NCBI GenBank assembly: GCA_951230915.1
Contig: OX579637.1
Coordinates: 26,536,001-26,600,000, forward strand
DNA length: 64,000 nucleotides
Direction of reading: 5' to 3'
Origin: Antitrichia curtipendula
Taxonomy: Eukaryota > Streptophyta > Bryopsida > Hypnales > Leucodontaceae
Shown here: positions 23,163 through 35,900 of the stretch, in pieces
Numbering within the stretch: the stretch's first letter is position 1
Layout of the letters: every line of letters begins with the position of its first letter
The notes under the pieces: generated by a model
What the model saw: only the letters and a program-made list of their open reading frames with translations
Told to the model about the DNA's origin: nothing
Databases searched by the model: none
Position numbers and translations under genes: made by a program

Positions 23163-24352
23163 AAGGCCTGTCGCAGCACATGATAGGTAAATTCCCCATT
23201 ATACTCACAAAAATCATCGTAGAATATAACTAAGTGACTCTAAAAATCAAACCCATGAGATTCTATGAAGTATCTAGCCTTATAAATCAACTAAGCAAAG
23301 TCAGTAGCAAAATCCTTTCTTCTGGTTCTACTTCTAAAATCGGAAACACAAACACCAAGAAAACTACTGACCAGATTCCCTCTACCTTCCGATTTCAACT
23401 AGTCTTCCAGTTGTCAAATCCAACACAACTCCAGGATCCTACCTCTTTCGATCTTGGTATCCGTTTAGACCAATTCGCTCTAAACGACTTACAACTATTT
23501 CTTCTCGTATCCGATTTGTTTTTTCCTCTGTTTAGTCATCAGAGGGTTCGCTGCTTGTTTTTGAGAGTGGTAGGCCCACCACACCTTCCGTGACTTATAG
23601 TGGCTAAAGACCCACTTTACTAACTTCTACTCCCCTAGACTAATACGGATCCGGTTTGGTCCTTCACAGCAACCCGGATAATCATCCGGTTTGCAGGTCA
23701 CGCAAAGACCCCCCAGACGATCCTCTCAATACTACAACGACCTTAATGCAATTCTAATCCATGCGAAGCTAAGGCGATTACAAGTGCACCCGTCCGTTCC
23801 AACATCAACTAGAGTTCTTCCGTTTATCGCTAGGATGGCGAGACCTCACAAGAGATCGGACACTCGACCGGATTTCCCACCCAGGAGTTCTAGCGCGACT
23901 AAGGAATCCCTCCTTATCCGCCTAGCCTAATAATGGCTTTCTCACCCGGAATCTCAAACTCTAGACGCGTTGAGGCACTGAATTTCACTCCCAACACTAT
24001 CCTATCCGCTCACATACACTTAGAATCAAGAAAAACACCAAGGGGAGAAATTCCCAACACATCCGCTCACGTTTCCCTAACTCCCTCACATACAACTCTG
24101 CCAAGTTTGGGAGAACGTACAACAAGAAAGCATATAGAGAACACAAAAAAAATGTAGAGGAAAAAACTCCCAGTCTCTAGCACAGGCACTGATTTATATA
24201 CACTTTGTAAACTTCCAAAAATACAAAAGGCAAAAGTGCTTGTAAAAATCAACCTTTTTCCGGATCCTAACTTCCGGTCCGTCCTAACACTACCGGATCA
24301 GATTACAAACCCGGATCCGTTCCTGTCCTATCCTACAAAAAACTAACTTAGT

Positions 24353-26035
24353 TTACATCGCTATACCGCGCCCCAACAAAGGATTCTTGGGCTCCGCCTC
24401 CAGTTGCTCGAAGACATCTCTCAAGTTCTTGTTCCGCTCGCCAACTATCGGGTTCGGCAGATCGGAACCGGGAGAGGAATCCAGGTTGATAGGTGTTGTT
24501 TGAGAAGGCTGACTCTTCCTTGACTGAGGAGTCTGATCCTTCTCGTCTTTTGTTTTGGTCCCATCCGAAAACGACTCAGGCTTGGAGATGTCCAATAGGT
24601 GGATCCTCATGGATCCGGTCAGCTTCTGTGCGCATTCCTCCATCTGATTTGTCGCCTCTCGCGCTTGGACCAACGTCTTCTCCACTTGCTCGGAGAAGTC
24701 TGTCAGGATCCGAACTATCCGGGAACCGGATAGTTTCTTATCCTCCAAGACCTTCTTGTCGAAGAGCCTAGCCTTGACTGCCGCGCTTCCGATTTCACCG
24801 AAAGTTGTCTTCACCGCTTCGGCGACCTTCTGCGTCTCGTCCGCCATCTCCCGGGTGGCGGTCATGTCTTCTTTGAAGGTCGCAGCTTTCGCCTTCAACA
24901 TGTCGACTTCCTCCTGAAGTCTACGGATCTCGGCCTCTTGTTTCCAGATCTTGGCCGGATTCGTGATGCAATCCACCACCTTTGTCGGTAACTCGCCGTT
25001 TGGTGCAGCGTGCACCATCTTTCCAATCCTCGAGAGGATCCTCCTTTTTGCCTCTCAATCTTCGCGGATGTCGCAGAGGATCTTGACTAGTTTCTCGAAC
25101 GGATCTCCAGGTTCCTTCTTCGAGGTACCTGCCTTTTCCGCTTCCGGTGTCTTCTCCTTACCGGATTTGTCCCCGATTGGCGATCCTCTTCCGGTTGGAG
25201 ATGTTGTCTTATGCCGCTTGGGCGGCCTCTCCTTCTCTTCTTCTTCTTCTTCTTCCTCGGTCTCAGATTCGATTTCTTCTTCCTCATCATCTGATTCTGA
25301 CTCTCCGTACTTCAGAAGATTCCCTCGTCTTCATCATCTGATTCCGACTCTCCGTATTTCAAGAGAGTTGTTTGAGCCTTCCACTCCTTCTCTTCTGAGT
25401 CCAACAGGAGTTGGTGATGCTTGTAAAGGTGGAAGAGGTAGGGACAAACCGGTGTGGGCCTACTTCTTCCGACCCTTGTTGTGAGCTGGGCCACCAGATC
25501 GAACATGATCCGAGCCTAGTCCGCCTTCCGGTCTCTGCTTAGAGCTTCGAAGATTGTGTTGCCAAGGGTTATCGTCACCCTCGTCGGCTTCTCCGGATGC
25601 AGGATTGGGATCAAGAATTGGAGAAGTTTCCGATGCCGGTCGTCTACGCAGTCCTCTACCACGTATCCGTCCTTGGGATTGACAGCTCCCCGGAACTTGC
25701 CCCGGATGTACTCGTTGTTCCAGTTCGCCATCCCGTGACCCCTACCCGGAACTTGTACACCTCTCTCCAGATCTCTTCCGTCCAATCAGCCGGAATACAT
25801 CTCAGCATATTGTCAAATTGATTCGTCCATTTCCCCTGGATCTCTTTTACCATCCGCTCATCTTAAACCCCCAGAGTTTGTCTAGCAGACCCTGACATCC
25901 CATCCGGGTGAGATATGTCCTAAGCATCTCCGTCTCCTCCTCTGTTGCGGGGAGAACTAAAACGACCTTCCGGAGTTTAAACGGAACTGATGTGGATGCC
26001 CCTGGTCTATGCTTCCTAAGCTGCGGCATGGACAC
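24353..26035 (-). pseudogene. Inner, inverted copy of the unrecognised protein with C-terminal coiled coil
   Basis: Starts at ATG 26033-26035 (MSMPQLRKHRPG), about 240 bp downstream of a TATA box. Family blocks DWTEEIWREVYKFR, EDCVDDRHRKLLQFLIPILHPEKP, GNTIFEAL and CPYLFHLYKHH appear in several frames, so there are multiple shifts between 25860 and 25310. An acidic run coded by a GAA/GAG microsatellite (about 25230-25260 on the plus strand as TTC repeats) and a basic tail (RPPKRHKTT) precede a 221-codon intact coiled-coil stretch (25018-24353, KIWKQEAEIRRLQEEVDMLK). A TGA separates DPFEKLVKILCDIRED from this final stretch. Function unknown. Confidence 0.55.
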
Positions 26036-26278
26036 AAACTAGATCTAAGACGATGCCTTTCCGATTCTACCTCACTCGCTCCTAGCCGCATGTCCCGTTC
26101 TCACTTTCTCTCTCCGATCTCAACCGGAAACCTGCACAACAAATGGTATGCGATCGGAAACCTACCCTGCAGCACACTTCTAACACTCACACACTCACAG
26201 CGTTGAAAACGAGGAGCGCAAAGAAACAACTCTCACCAAACGGAGTTTGGGAAAGGGGCGCGACTGAGGTGGTCCTGG

Positions 26279-26288
26279 CCTTTTATAG
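26279..26288 (-). promoter_or_regulatory. TATA box upstream of the inner copy
   Basis: On the minus strand the sequence reads CTATAAAAGG, a strong plant TATA box, about 245 bp upstream of the ATG at 26035. A similar though weaker arrangement (TACTTAAG, then CCAAACTCC) precedes the outer copy at 22257. Confidence 0.55.
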
Positions 26289-26584
26289 TTTTCATGACCT
26301 AAAAGTGGTCATAATGACTTTTACCGATCCGGCCCCACCATTCCGATCTATCCCTAATCCGATCGTCCTCCATTCCGGATATGGTTCCGATTCCATTCCG
26401 GTTCCTAAGTAATACTGTACAGACCGGATTAGATCCAACTGTTCCGTTACTTTAATGCCTTTCTTATTTTGCCGTTCTCTTCTGTTTCTAAATGGAATCT
26501 GGATACTAAGTGATAGTTTCCATTCCATCTTCTAGATAGACACTGAAATCCAAAAATTCTGGTTGCGACAAGGCCATCTAGTTT

Positions 26585-27548
26585 ATAGAAGAGGTGGCGA
26601 TCAAACTGAACGTGCCACTTGGAGAAATCATGGAAGAGATTAGGTAGAGGCCGAATTCAGAAGTTATCCGTCAAAAGGAGGAACAGATCCGAGCTTGGTA
26701 GAGAAGCCGGGAGGAACTGGGCACAAGGGGAGTGCGAGGCGGCACAGAAGAATGAGAAGGATGCCATGCAGTTGGTCCAAAATCTTCAGGCTTTGATCGG
26801 CCAGCCAACGGATGTGGTAAATAAGGCAAGGCTCTACGACACCCAACTGGTATTGGGTGGACACGTGGCCGGATCAAAAGTACTTATGATCTTGATGGAC
26901 TTTGAGGCCCGGATGGAAAAGGTGCTCCAGGAAATGCAGACCTTGGTAGCACGGGTCGATCCAAATAGGGCAATGAACTTCTCGTCCTTTCCGGAAGCGG
27001 ACCTCACCACCAATCCGTATCTCCAGACTCCGGTGAAGCCAGTCGTAGGGATTCCGGTCTTGTCCCAACCAGGATGATTGGTATTCCTCTTGAAACCACA
27101 TGTGCAGTGAGAGTGGTTGACGTAGAGGAGCTACTCTTTAGTCCAGAACCAAGGGGATGAGCAGAGTATTCCAACGCGGGGCGGAACTTCCACCCTGAAC
27201 CAGACCTGGCCGCAGGAAGAAGGCAAGCAGATCAAGAGTAACCTGTTCGACCGGATGGGAGCTCTGGAAAATCCGACCAAGACTCATCCGGAAGATTTCA
27301 AGCACATGCAGGAGGAGACTCCGCTAAAGCCTCCATCGCCGAAACCAGTAGATGAGCCGATCGACTTGGACTCACCGGTAAGGGCCATGGAGATTCTCGA
27401 ATCTGAGAAGAAAGACTTTGAGACGGAATCCGCCATGGAGACGGATGAAGAGGATGATTCCCTGCTGAAGAAGAGGAAGATCCAGATTTGCGTGGCCGGA
27501 AAGCTCACGCCTTCATTGAAGACCAAGACGAGGACATCCATAGCGTAG
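26585..27548 (+). pseudogene. C-terminal part of the outer copy of the unrecognised protein
   Basis: The plus-strand frames around 26590-27077 (EVAIKLNVPLGEIM; then KARLYDTQLVLGGHVAGSKV and MDFEARMEKVLQEMQ) match the coiled-coil part of the minus copy (KARLFDKKVL, SGSRIVRILTDFSEQVEKTL). A following block at 27255-27548, in the same frame as 26619, is Pro/Ser/Glu-rich and ends near KTKTRTSIA. Stops at 27075 and nearby and at least one shift near 26730 make it non-functional. With 22257-23162 it forms one gene interrupted by about 3.4 kb of inverted DNA. Confidence 0.5.
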
Positions 27549-28640
27549 ACGGGGAGCAGCTCGAAGAAGACAAAGAAAGTAGGATTTAGGTAGTTAAATT
27601 TAGACTTTAGATTTTCCGGAACGGATTTTCCGTATGTGGGCCCGTTTCCGAAATTTTAGGGATAACTGGCATTGGTGTTTTGGATATCTCGGATGCGTCT
27701 GCAATTGATTAGCTTGATTTTTGGTTGTCCCTTTTTGCTTTCTGCTTTTAGTTTTTAAATGGTGGGCAAGTCTGTTGCCCATTCATTCCATCCTTGTGTG
27801 CTTTCATGTTTGCATTTCATTTCCTTACTTTAATCTGAGCCACCAAGTGGACTTTTCACACTCTAAGTGTTGTACGAGGGCTTGGGTTCTATGTTTGCGT
27901 GTTAATAAGGTGTAAGGAGGAACCGGGAAGGAGGAATCCGGATTCATATTGTTTGAATTTAGACAGTAAAGGAGGATTTGTGACGAAGCTAGGTTGGATC
28001 TGGAGGACTTGTGCATTTAGAGTCTTTAAACTATTGGAATGGTAATCCAATTGGAGTGGTGAGGGTGAAGTTCCGGAACTAAGATTGGTTCCGTGCGGAG
28101 TTAAGCGACCGCCAAGGGCAAAACCCCCACTTACCGGAAGATCTGCCAGCTGCAGTGTTAGACTAATTCCTAGGAGATTTCTCCTTGTGTTGAATTTGGA
28201 TAAGTGTGTATCTGTCGTTGTAGTGGAAAGGAGTGACCGGATTCTGCGTGACCTGCTTCCCGGATAGACCATCCGGAAAGTTGTGAGGAGACGGAAACCT
28301 ACTTCGTCGCAACTTTTAGATCTGTTGGTTGTCTTGGGTTGTTTTAGAAAAGTTAGAATGTGCGATTTATAAGTGGTGGAGTCCCTACCCCTTTAAAGAA
28401 CGAAAGCGGACCTCCTAAAGGTAAAATAGGGGCATAGCAAACCAAAGGGTAGTGAAACCGGATTCCAGAAGTAGACGGATCCGGATCGAATCCGGAAAGA
28501 AGTTAGTTCCGGAAGAGGGGAAAGAGGTTTTGTGTTCCCCTTGGGTGTTTTTGAGATAATCCAAATAATCCAAACTCATAGCAGCATAGTAGAGTCTCCT
28601 GGGACAATATTCCGTGTCATCTAACCACAATTGTGTGTTA
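27549..28640. other. GC-richer repeat flank without a gene
   Basis: Still in the island style with many CCGGAT and TTCCGG words (for example around 28070-28130 and 28440-28510), as in 21885-22080 and 23640-24350. This suggests the outer element continues to about 28640. Open frames here are short and share no family motif. Confidence 0.4.
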
Positions 28641-28679
28641 AAGGTGCTTACACCTAGATTACATGTACGACAACATCAA

Positions 28680-30700
28680 AGAGAATTTTTTTAAATGAGG
28701 TATTTAGGATCATACAAGGATGTATGGAAGAAAAGAAAGAGGCAAAAATGCAAGCGCTTGATCCAATATGACTTCAAGACTCTTTATGTACTCCAATCAA
28801 AAGACATAAGGTACTTTGCAGATCTTATTGGTTTCAGAAAGGTTTGAATAAAGAGCTCAAAGACAAAAACATGGATAATGTACCTACCTACTACTAGAGC
28901 CAGGTTGAGTATGGTTAGAGCAATGAAGAACAAATTAATGAATCATTACAGACAAGTTCTTTTGCCTAGCAAGCAGTCGGAGTACGTCTCATACAGTACA
29001 GCTGAATGGGATGAATTGGCAAGCAAAAAGAATATTGGTTGTATTTAGGAAAGATGTGGTTGGAGGAATGCATGAAGCCCAAAGAATTGTAGAAGCTGCA
29101 CATTTATGCCATGACCAAAATTGTAGTGATGGAGGCCATAGCAAACCATTTTGTAAAGAATTATCATTGCAAAACCATGGACAAAAGCATGTGGAATATC
29201 AATGCTATTCTAGCACTTCTTGAAGTAATCATGTGGCGCAGTGAGAAGAAAAAACATGTTTATTTCTAGTTCATGTTTGAGGTCACACCTACTAGATCGC
29301 GAGTGAAAAATCTTAAAGATCAAAAACTTAGGAGACTTTTCATCGTACTAGAATTGCACAACCTCAATGCAAGGACTTTAGTATCTCGATCTCCAAGCGT
29401 TTTCATGATGGATGTCTAAGGATTCAACGTGATTGTATGTCACCTCGAGCAAAGAAAAATTGAGGCAAAACTTAAAGTTTTGGACCATCACATTATACAT
29501 TGCTACGCTTGTCAATGTTTGTGGCTGGAAGTAAATATAATGTCTTCATTTATGCTACTTTGGGCACTATACATGCCATAGTAGGCAAGGTTCTTTTTAT
29601 TCCTTCTAGTGTGGGTTTAAATTGTTGCAGGTTGTATACAAGTTAGAGGACATGGACAATGATTGTCTTTACTAGAGATATTATCATCTGCCACATTTGA
29701 TGATAAGCATTGCTCTTGGAATATTTGCAAAGATTATTGATGTTGGGATGGGCATTGTCAATGTAAATGGAGGTCCTAAGTTTAACTTCCTAGAACTACT
29801 AGTCCGCATGTTTTCCATCTTCATGGAGTATGTTTTTTTTCTTATTTCTAATCACTCTAATGACTGTGGAGCTTTAACCTCTATTTTTGTCAGGACCTGA
29901 AATAGAAAGGCATGAAGGTGTTGGAAATTGTTCATTGTAAGAAGGCTTTGAAGAAAACTAAGTTGATGGCCAAACAAATCTTGTACAACTATCATCCTAA
30001 ATAAATCCTTATTGCCTATTTGATGAAGGATTGAATAACGAGCTAGCGGCTGAAGTTCAAAACCAAATTGCATATAAAGTTCAAAATCAACCAATGGATT
30101 TTGAGGAGACTAAAACGGATCCATATCCACTACACACTTTGCACAGCAAAGAGATAAATAAGTTATGTGGATAGATAGAGGTTTGTCTCCTTCCTATTTT
30201 CTTAAATTAGGAGATTACCAAAATGTTGGATTGTGGATAATGCCATTGTTAGCTTCAAATTGATTCTAATATACTATTTGTTTGAACCCAATGCAAGAAG
30301 ATGCACCGACACCAAGAAAAATTCCAAAGAAATTGAAGAATTCCATATAAAAAGCAACCTTCGAAATAGATGCATAGAGGAAAAAAAAACCAAGACAAAA
30401 GGAGGAAGCCAAGCTGTAAGAGCAATTTGTCTGCAACAAAGAAGCAAACAAAGAAGAAGAGAGAATCAAGGGCACCAAAAATCAAAAGAGGAAGGAGAGA
30501 TCTAGAAAGAAGACGCTTAATGCATTGGATAAAGCACATGATTTCTTCAAGGACCCAACAAAATTATATGTGGTTCTTCTTGGGGAATCAAAATCTAAAG
30601 AGTCTCAACAAGAACCTTAGCTTGTACCATGAGTGTCCTTGCCCAAAATTTAGACTCCTGAAGACATTAACATGTCTTGGTTTTTAGTTTCTTATTCTGT
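28680..30700 (+). pseudogene. Decayed coding-like region of unknown family
   Basis: Plus-strand fragments include NHYRQVLLPSKQSEYVSYS (about 28940), YKLEDMDNDC then HLPHLMISIALGIFAKII (about 29640-29740), VNGGPKFNFLELLVRMFSI, and a Lys/Arg/Gln-rich tail (about 30370-30560) followed by DKAHDFFKDPTKLYVVLLGE. Stops and frame changes are dense. No family is recognised. An old repeat or processed gene remnant is likely. Confidence 0.3.
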
Positions 30701-30750
30701 AGGCCCTTTAATAGAAAATAATACTAAATTAATCATTCTTCATACCCTAG

Positions 30751-30779
30751 GAGGGTGTGAGCCCTCAAGTTAGCACTTG
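30751..30779. repeat. Two adjacent short hairpins
   Basis: GAGGG (30751-30755) pairs with CCCTC (30762-30766), and CAAGT (30766-30770) pairs with ACTTG (30775-30779). The pairs sit shortly upstream of the region where the gypsy element starts. Function unknown. Confidence 0.4.
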
Positions 30780-31293
30780 AAGCTCTGGATTTATTTTTCG
30801 CAATTTACTGTTAGTTTTTAGTGTTAATTCACGCAAAATAGCATGAATTAGTAGTTGAGAGGAGTTTGGTAGAAGTCCCTACCAGATTAGTGAGGAACCT
30901 TTCTAATTCATGGAAAGCACAAAATACTGTACTTTTCTATGTTTATGTCTTAAGTTCAGTGTCTTAGAGTCCATATTAACGTATTAGAGAGATGTGATGA
31001 AGTGAGAGTTAGCCAGTTCTAGTGTCTTGTCCATGTAACACGTGACATGTGAATACATGTGACATCCTGGCTAAAGTGCAAGAGTCTATATCAAGGTTTA
31101 GAAGTATCTCGATCCAATTCATGTAGAATATGGATTAGTTACATGAAGACCTATAAATGTTGAAGAATATGAATCAGAATGCAAAGTAGAAGAAGGGCAA
31201 GGTGATTGGAGCTTACAGAAAGGTGCTTTTAGGGTAAAAGCATGCCAAGAGATCAACAGCGGAACTAATCATCCACAACAACCCCGGTACCAG

Positions 31294-31322
31294 AATAATT
31301 TCCCCCCCGGGCGGAAATTATT
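31294..31322. repeat. Palindrome at the left limit of the gypsy element
   Basis: AATAATTTCC (31294-31303) and GGAAATTATT (31313-31322) are exact inverse arms around a CCCCCGGGC centre. Closely related sequences occur at 43849-43877 and 43897-43923. Confidence 0.75.
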
Positions 31323-32293
31323 AAGGAATTGCTAAAATTAGCATCCTTATTAGAGGTTTGATTTTGCCCTTGGCCTTTGGACACTTCCCAAAAGATTGCC
31401 CAAAAGTTTCGAGATTTTACAAAACTCCACGATGACTCCATAGGAAGTCAACCCCCTTTGAAACTGATGGTAATTTTTTAGAAATTACCCAGAGTGCGGT
31501 AAAATCTCACTAAAAATTAGATTAGAGTTTTATGTATTAGATGAGCGACCTGTCAAGTTTGAAGACTTTCTGATAGTCAGAAGTACCCGAATCGGCAACA
31601 ACATCAAATTTAACAAGAATTTACAACACGACGGCGAGTTGACCGGCGAGCCAGGAGCTAGCGGTGTCCGAATGTCGCAAATAAGGAATGTTTTCTTACT
31701 ATCACGAACCTTCCAAGCAACCCTAGCCAGTTAGTTTTCTCGGGAAACTCAAATTCCATTAGTTGGGATTTTGACTTTTCTTTAGAATTACTGTTAGTGG
31801 TTTTTACAAATATTTACAGCCTGGAAGAAGGGGGTAGGGGGTCCCCTAAACTAATTGGGGTCTTCTGAACGCGATGGCGCAATTGGTTTTCAAATTGGAG
31901 TTTTTCCCTAAAAGATAGATAGGGTCAGCTCTTAGTTTGACTTTTTTAGAGTAATTTGTAGTAATTCGAGGTTAATTAACAAAATATCTTGGTGAAAATC
32001 GAAGATTGGATTTAGTTAAGATGTCAAATCTTTCCTTTAAAAGCCAATTTAGATTAAACTAAGAATATTTGGGATTGACCTAGGATTAAATTGCAAAATA
32101 TCTAGGTTAGTTAGGGTTATTTTCATAAAATCTTTGGGGACAATCAAGGATTTGATTTAGGCAAGATTTCAAGGCTAATTAAAGCCTCCAAGGAACTTGC
32201 TTGAGGACCTTCCTTCCTATTAAACAAAGATTAAATGCAAAATATCTCGTAGTAGTTTAGAATTTAGTTAGGTAGTTAGTTAAACGTTTTTTA

Positions 32294-32356
32294 ACCGACA
32301 ACTTACCGGGGAGGGCTTGGCTCGAGTATAAAAGGCCTCCCCTCGAGGTTGTCGGT
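32294..32356 (+). promoter_or_regulatory. TATA box within a nested palindrome (probable LTR promoter)
   Basis: TATAAAA at 32327-32333 lies in the loop between GGGGAGG (32308-32314) and CCTCCCC (32336-32342). A second, outer pair, ACCGACAAC (32294-32302) and GTTGTCGGT (32348-32356), encloses it. Both pairs are exact. Transcription would start about 30 bp downstream, near 32360. It is the only strong TATA box upstream of the pol frame. Confidence 0.6.
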
Positions 32357-32760
32357 ACCCTCATTCTTATTTCCAAACCCTCATTTTTCTTGATACTGAC
32401 ATGTTGTCAGACCAAACCTTATTTTCATTTCCTTATTGTTGCTCTGCTGTGCTACCAACACGTTGTTGGAGCACTTTAAGCCAAAAATTGGCTAATTCCT
32501 TCTATTTCTTTGCATTTCTCGCTATTTCCCTTGCGTTTTGAAGGACTAGAGGGTCCCTTCAAAACCTATTGCTTTCTTGTTTGAATTTGGAGGTTGAAAA
32601 CCCCAAAACTTGATTCTTTACCTAAATTACTTGAATACTAACAAATTGTGAGACGTGAACTGTACTTGGTACTAAAATACTTAAAGCGGCAAAGCTTGAC
32701 TTTGCCAAAAGTATTTTAGACTAATTTCCCACTCAAAGTTCGTTGTATAATGGAATTTGA

Positions 32761-32900
32761 GAATTTGGTCGCTAATGTTCGGTTAAACACTTTCATCTGT
32801 ACCTCCTTTAGCGATTAAACGTTAACTGTGATTTGAAATTTTGGAAGATTTGGTTTCTAATATTCGGTTAAACACTGTCATGTGTACCTCCTTTAGAATC
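32761..32900. repeat. Tandem duplication of about 85 bp in the gypsy leader
   Basis: GGTCGCTAATGTTCGGTTAAACACT...GTACCTCCTTTAG at 32766-32811 is repeated with small changes at 32852-32896. A further related pair (GGTTGC-CCC-CACGACGGAGCTTT) occurs at about 32950 and 33033. Confidence 0.65.
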
Positions 32901-35900
32901 TAACTTTCAAAATACTTAAATTGGCTTAAGAAGCTTCGGTTGTCCTAGGGTTGCTCCCACACGACGGAGCTTTGACTTTTGAAACTTGGAAACGGGTACT
33001 TGACACTTGAAATTATTCGATTTGACCTGGGGTTGCCCCCGCACGGCGAAGCTTTCACCTCAACGAAAGTTTACCTTGAAACTTGAGAGAATACTTGGGA
33101 AAAACCCTCGGGGTGCTGGCTATTTAAGCCAAAAACCTTCATCAAGTGGCTCCCTTCCGCTAGAATTTGCTCATTTGCTTTCTGCTTTCCTTGCCAAAGT
33201 TATGGATTTTATTTGATTGTTTAGCTTTTAGTTTAGTCGTTTTGCTAGTTATTAACCAAAAAAAACCAAAACATTTAGTTTAGTTGCTTTTCTTAGTTAT
33301 TACCCAAAAGATCCATTAGTTAGAATTTGCTTGCTAGTTGCTTTAGAAAAACCATCCAAAAAGCCTCAAATTATTAGTTAGATCCCATAGAATTGCTTGC
33401 TTTAGTCATTATCCCCCCAAAACCCAAAAAACAATTAGTTAAGAGTTGCTTTGTTTTAGAAGTAATCAAATCCCAAAAATTAGCTTAGTTGATCTCTTTC
33501 ATTTTAATTAGTTTAGTTTTGTTGTTTTTTCTTTCCAGTTAACCAGTTAGTTAATAGAAATTAGAACCAGTCCAAAGATCAGAAAAGTAGCCAGATCACA
33601 TCAGAACAAGGAGCCAACAAGGAGCCAAACCACATCAGGAGAAGACGAACTGATCGAGGTCCCAAGGTGCTGATTGAGGTCTCAAACGTACGAGTGAAGT
33701 CCCGATTGAATTTGGGTCGAAATTGGACCATCGGGACTGAAAATTGGCCATTTGGTCTGTGTTTTTAATGCTTTGGGGTTTGGTTTGGTTGGCCAGGTCC
33801 TAACCAATAACGTCGCACCACGTGGCAACAAAAAGTAGTGACTGGGTAGTACTCGAGGGAGCCAGGCAGTGAGTGGAGGTGTTGGGAGAGTCCAGGCAAG
33901 GTGGGAACAGAAGACGATTAAGCCATCAAAGTCAGCTTAGAAACAATTTGGTGAAGTCCAGGCCATCAAATCATTCAACTGTTGAACTAGAAAACTAAAA
34001 TTATAATTTGCCATGTTTGCATACTAACTTGTGATTTTCTACATGCTAAGGTCCACAGCCATCTAACAACTAAACTGAATTAACTTTGATCTAATTTGAT
34101 TGATTAGACATACACTACCAACTCAACAACCAAACTTTGAAGGAGACAAGTGAAGTGAAGAAAACAAGTGAAGTTGGAAGTTGAAGAGACTTAGAAGTGA
34201 CAATTAAGAAGAAGGAGGAGGTTAGATACTCTCGGAAGGAAGGTCGGAATTAAAAATCATTAAGGTAGTATCTCACTATTCATTTACTATTCAATTGGCA
34301 TTGTTCTTTGTTTTGTTTGTTTTCCCTATTCATCTAACTATTCACGTGGGCCTTGGTTTTGTTTTGTTGTGCTTTTACTATTCATCGATAGATTTGTTTT
34401 GATTATTTTAGCTTATTTTATTAGATTACTATTCATTTGGTTGATTTTAGTTATTAATTAGGATTCCAAAGACAAATTAGTTGTTGTTTTGTTGTTTGGG
34501 TTTTGTTTTATTAGGCCTGATAAGCCTAATAGATACAAACAAACACCAAATAATATCTTGGAATATTTAACAAAATAACGATTAAACAATTGGCAATCGA
34601 ATAAACTACTATTCATTGAAAACTTGGGAAAAATGAATTAAATTTATCATTTAATTTAATTTCCTAAAATCAAAGGATTAGTTTTAAATTGCCAAAACTA
34701 ACAAACTTGGACTTTTTAGATAGGTTTAGAAACAATAATACTAAGATTTCTTCCAAATACATGAAAGACAATGGAGAATTTCGAGGAGACGATTATGATG
34801 GTGTTTTGCGATGATGGGACGATCGACATTCTCGATACTGAGGTATGAATTTCAAAACTTTTCTTTTGTTTTCTCTTTTGCTTTCATTCTTTAAAAATTA
34901 GATTAGAAAACTAAAACTAACGAAATTAGGAATCCGATAGCTAGTTAGAATTTAAAATCATTGGAAAACCTTAAAAAACTTAACTATAACCGTGAAAGTA
35001 ATAATTAGATTAACTTTGAGTGAATTTGGAAATCGAAATAGTAATTTCATCCAAAGGAATTTCAAAAGAAATCTAACGTAATTTAGGAATCTAGGAAATA
35101 TTAGAATAATTGGGAAAATTAAACCCTAATTTATCCTTTAAATTCTACACAAAACTTATTGAAACCGAATTCCATCCAACTGAGGGGAATTTTCATTCAT
35201 TCATAAGTTCTTACCTAGAAGTCCAAAATTCTTACTTTTTATCATTATAAAAAAGTAATTTATCACTTTACCCATAAAAACCATAAAACTATAGAAAATC
35301 ACTAAAATTAGAATAATAACTTAGAATTAGGCTTAATTAAAGAACAATTAGGAATATTCTCAAGAAACAACTAGGGAATATTTGGAAACCATAATCTTTT
35401 AGAGAATCTTTTTAAGATTCCAAATCCACCTTTTACTTTTAAAACTACTTTAATTTGAAAGGATAAAAGTGTGGATAAAGATTTGGCCTAAATTTGGATG
35501 AAAATTCCGAAACTAGGTTAAAATTAGTTTTTTCTCAAAATTCCATTAGTTAACTTAATCAACCTTTTAACCCTGAAATTTAGATTTATTTCACATTATT
35601 TTGCTATTTTTAGTTGACGGATGAAGTTTTTAGAATAGAATTAGGGCCGGATTTCATCCACGCATAACTTTTGCTAGGAATATCAAAATCCAGCTTGCTT
35701 TACCATTTCGGAAAGGGCAAATTGTATTCTTTGATTTAGATTAGGTAGAATTTTAGTTTATTTAGAAGTTTAATCACATTTAATTAACCTTTAACAACCT
35801 TTATTTCTTAACTATTAGTGTGTTTTGAAGCATTTAAATTAGGTAAAATCAACATAACAAAGTGTCCATTGCTTGGAAGGCCAAAGAACACTACGTTTAA

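Larger units (their letters stand above)
23158..26582. mobile_element. Candidate inserted element carrying the inner copy, with imperfect terminal inverted repeats
   Basis: 23158-23178 and the reverse complement of 26562-26582 match at about 18 of 21 positions with one gap (both contain ACTAGA, GGCCT and GTCGCA). These lie at the two points where the outer gene stops and resumes, as expected of the ends of an inserted element. No clean target duplication is visible. The left third (23180-24350) has no gene, but on its minus strand it holds a second TATA-like site, TATATAAAT, near 24190-24200. Confidence 0.4.

Noticed and set aside
24951..25484. 177-codon plus-strand frame with a Ser-rich run
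   Set aside because: It is the antisense shadow of the Glu-rich and Lys-rich part of the inverted copy, whose family blocks are conserved on the minus strand.
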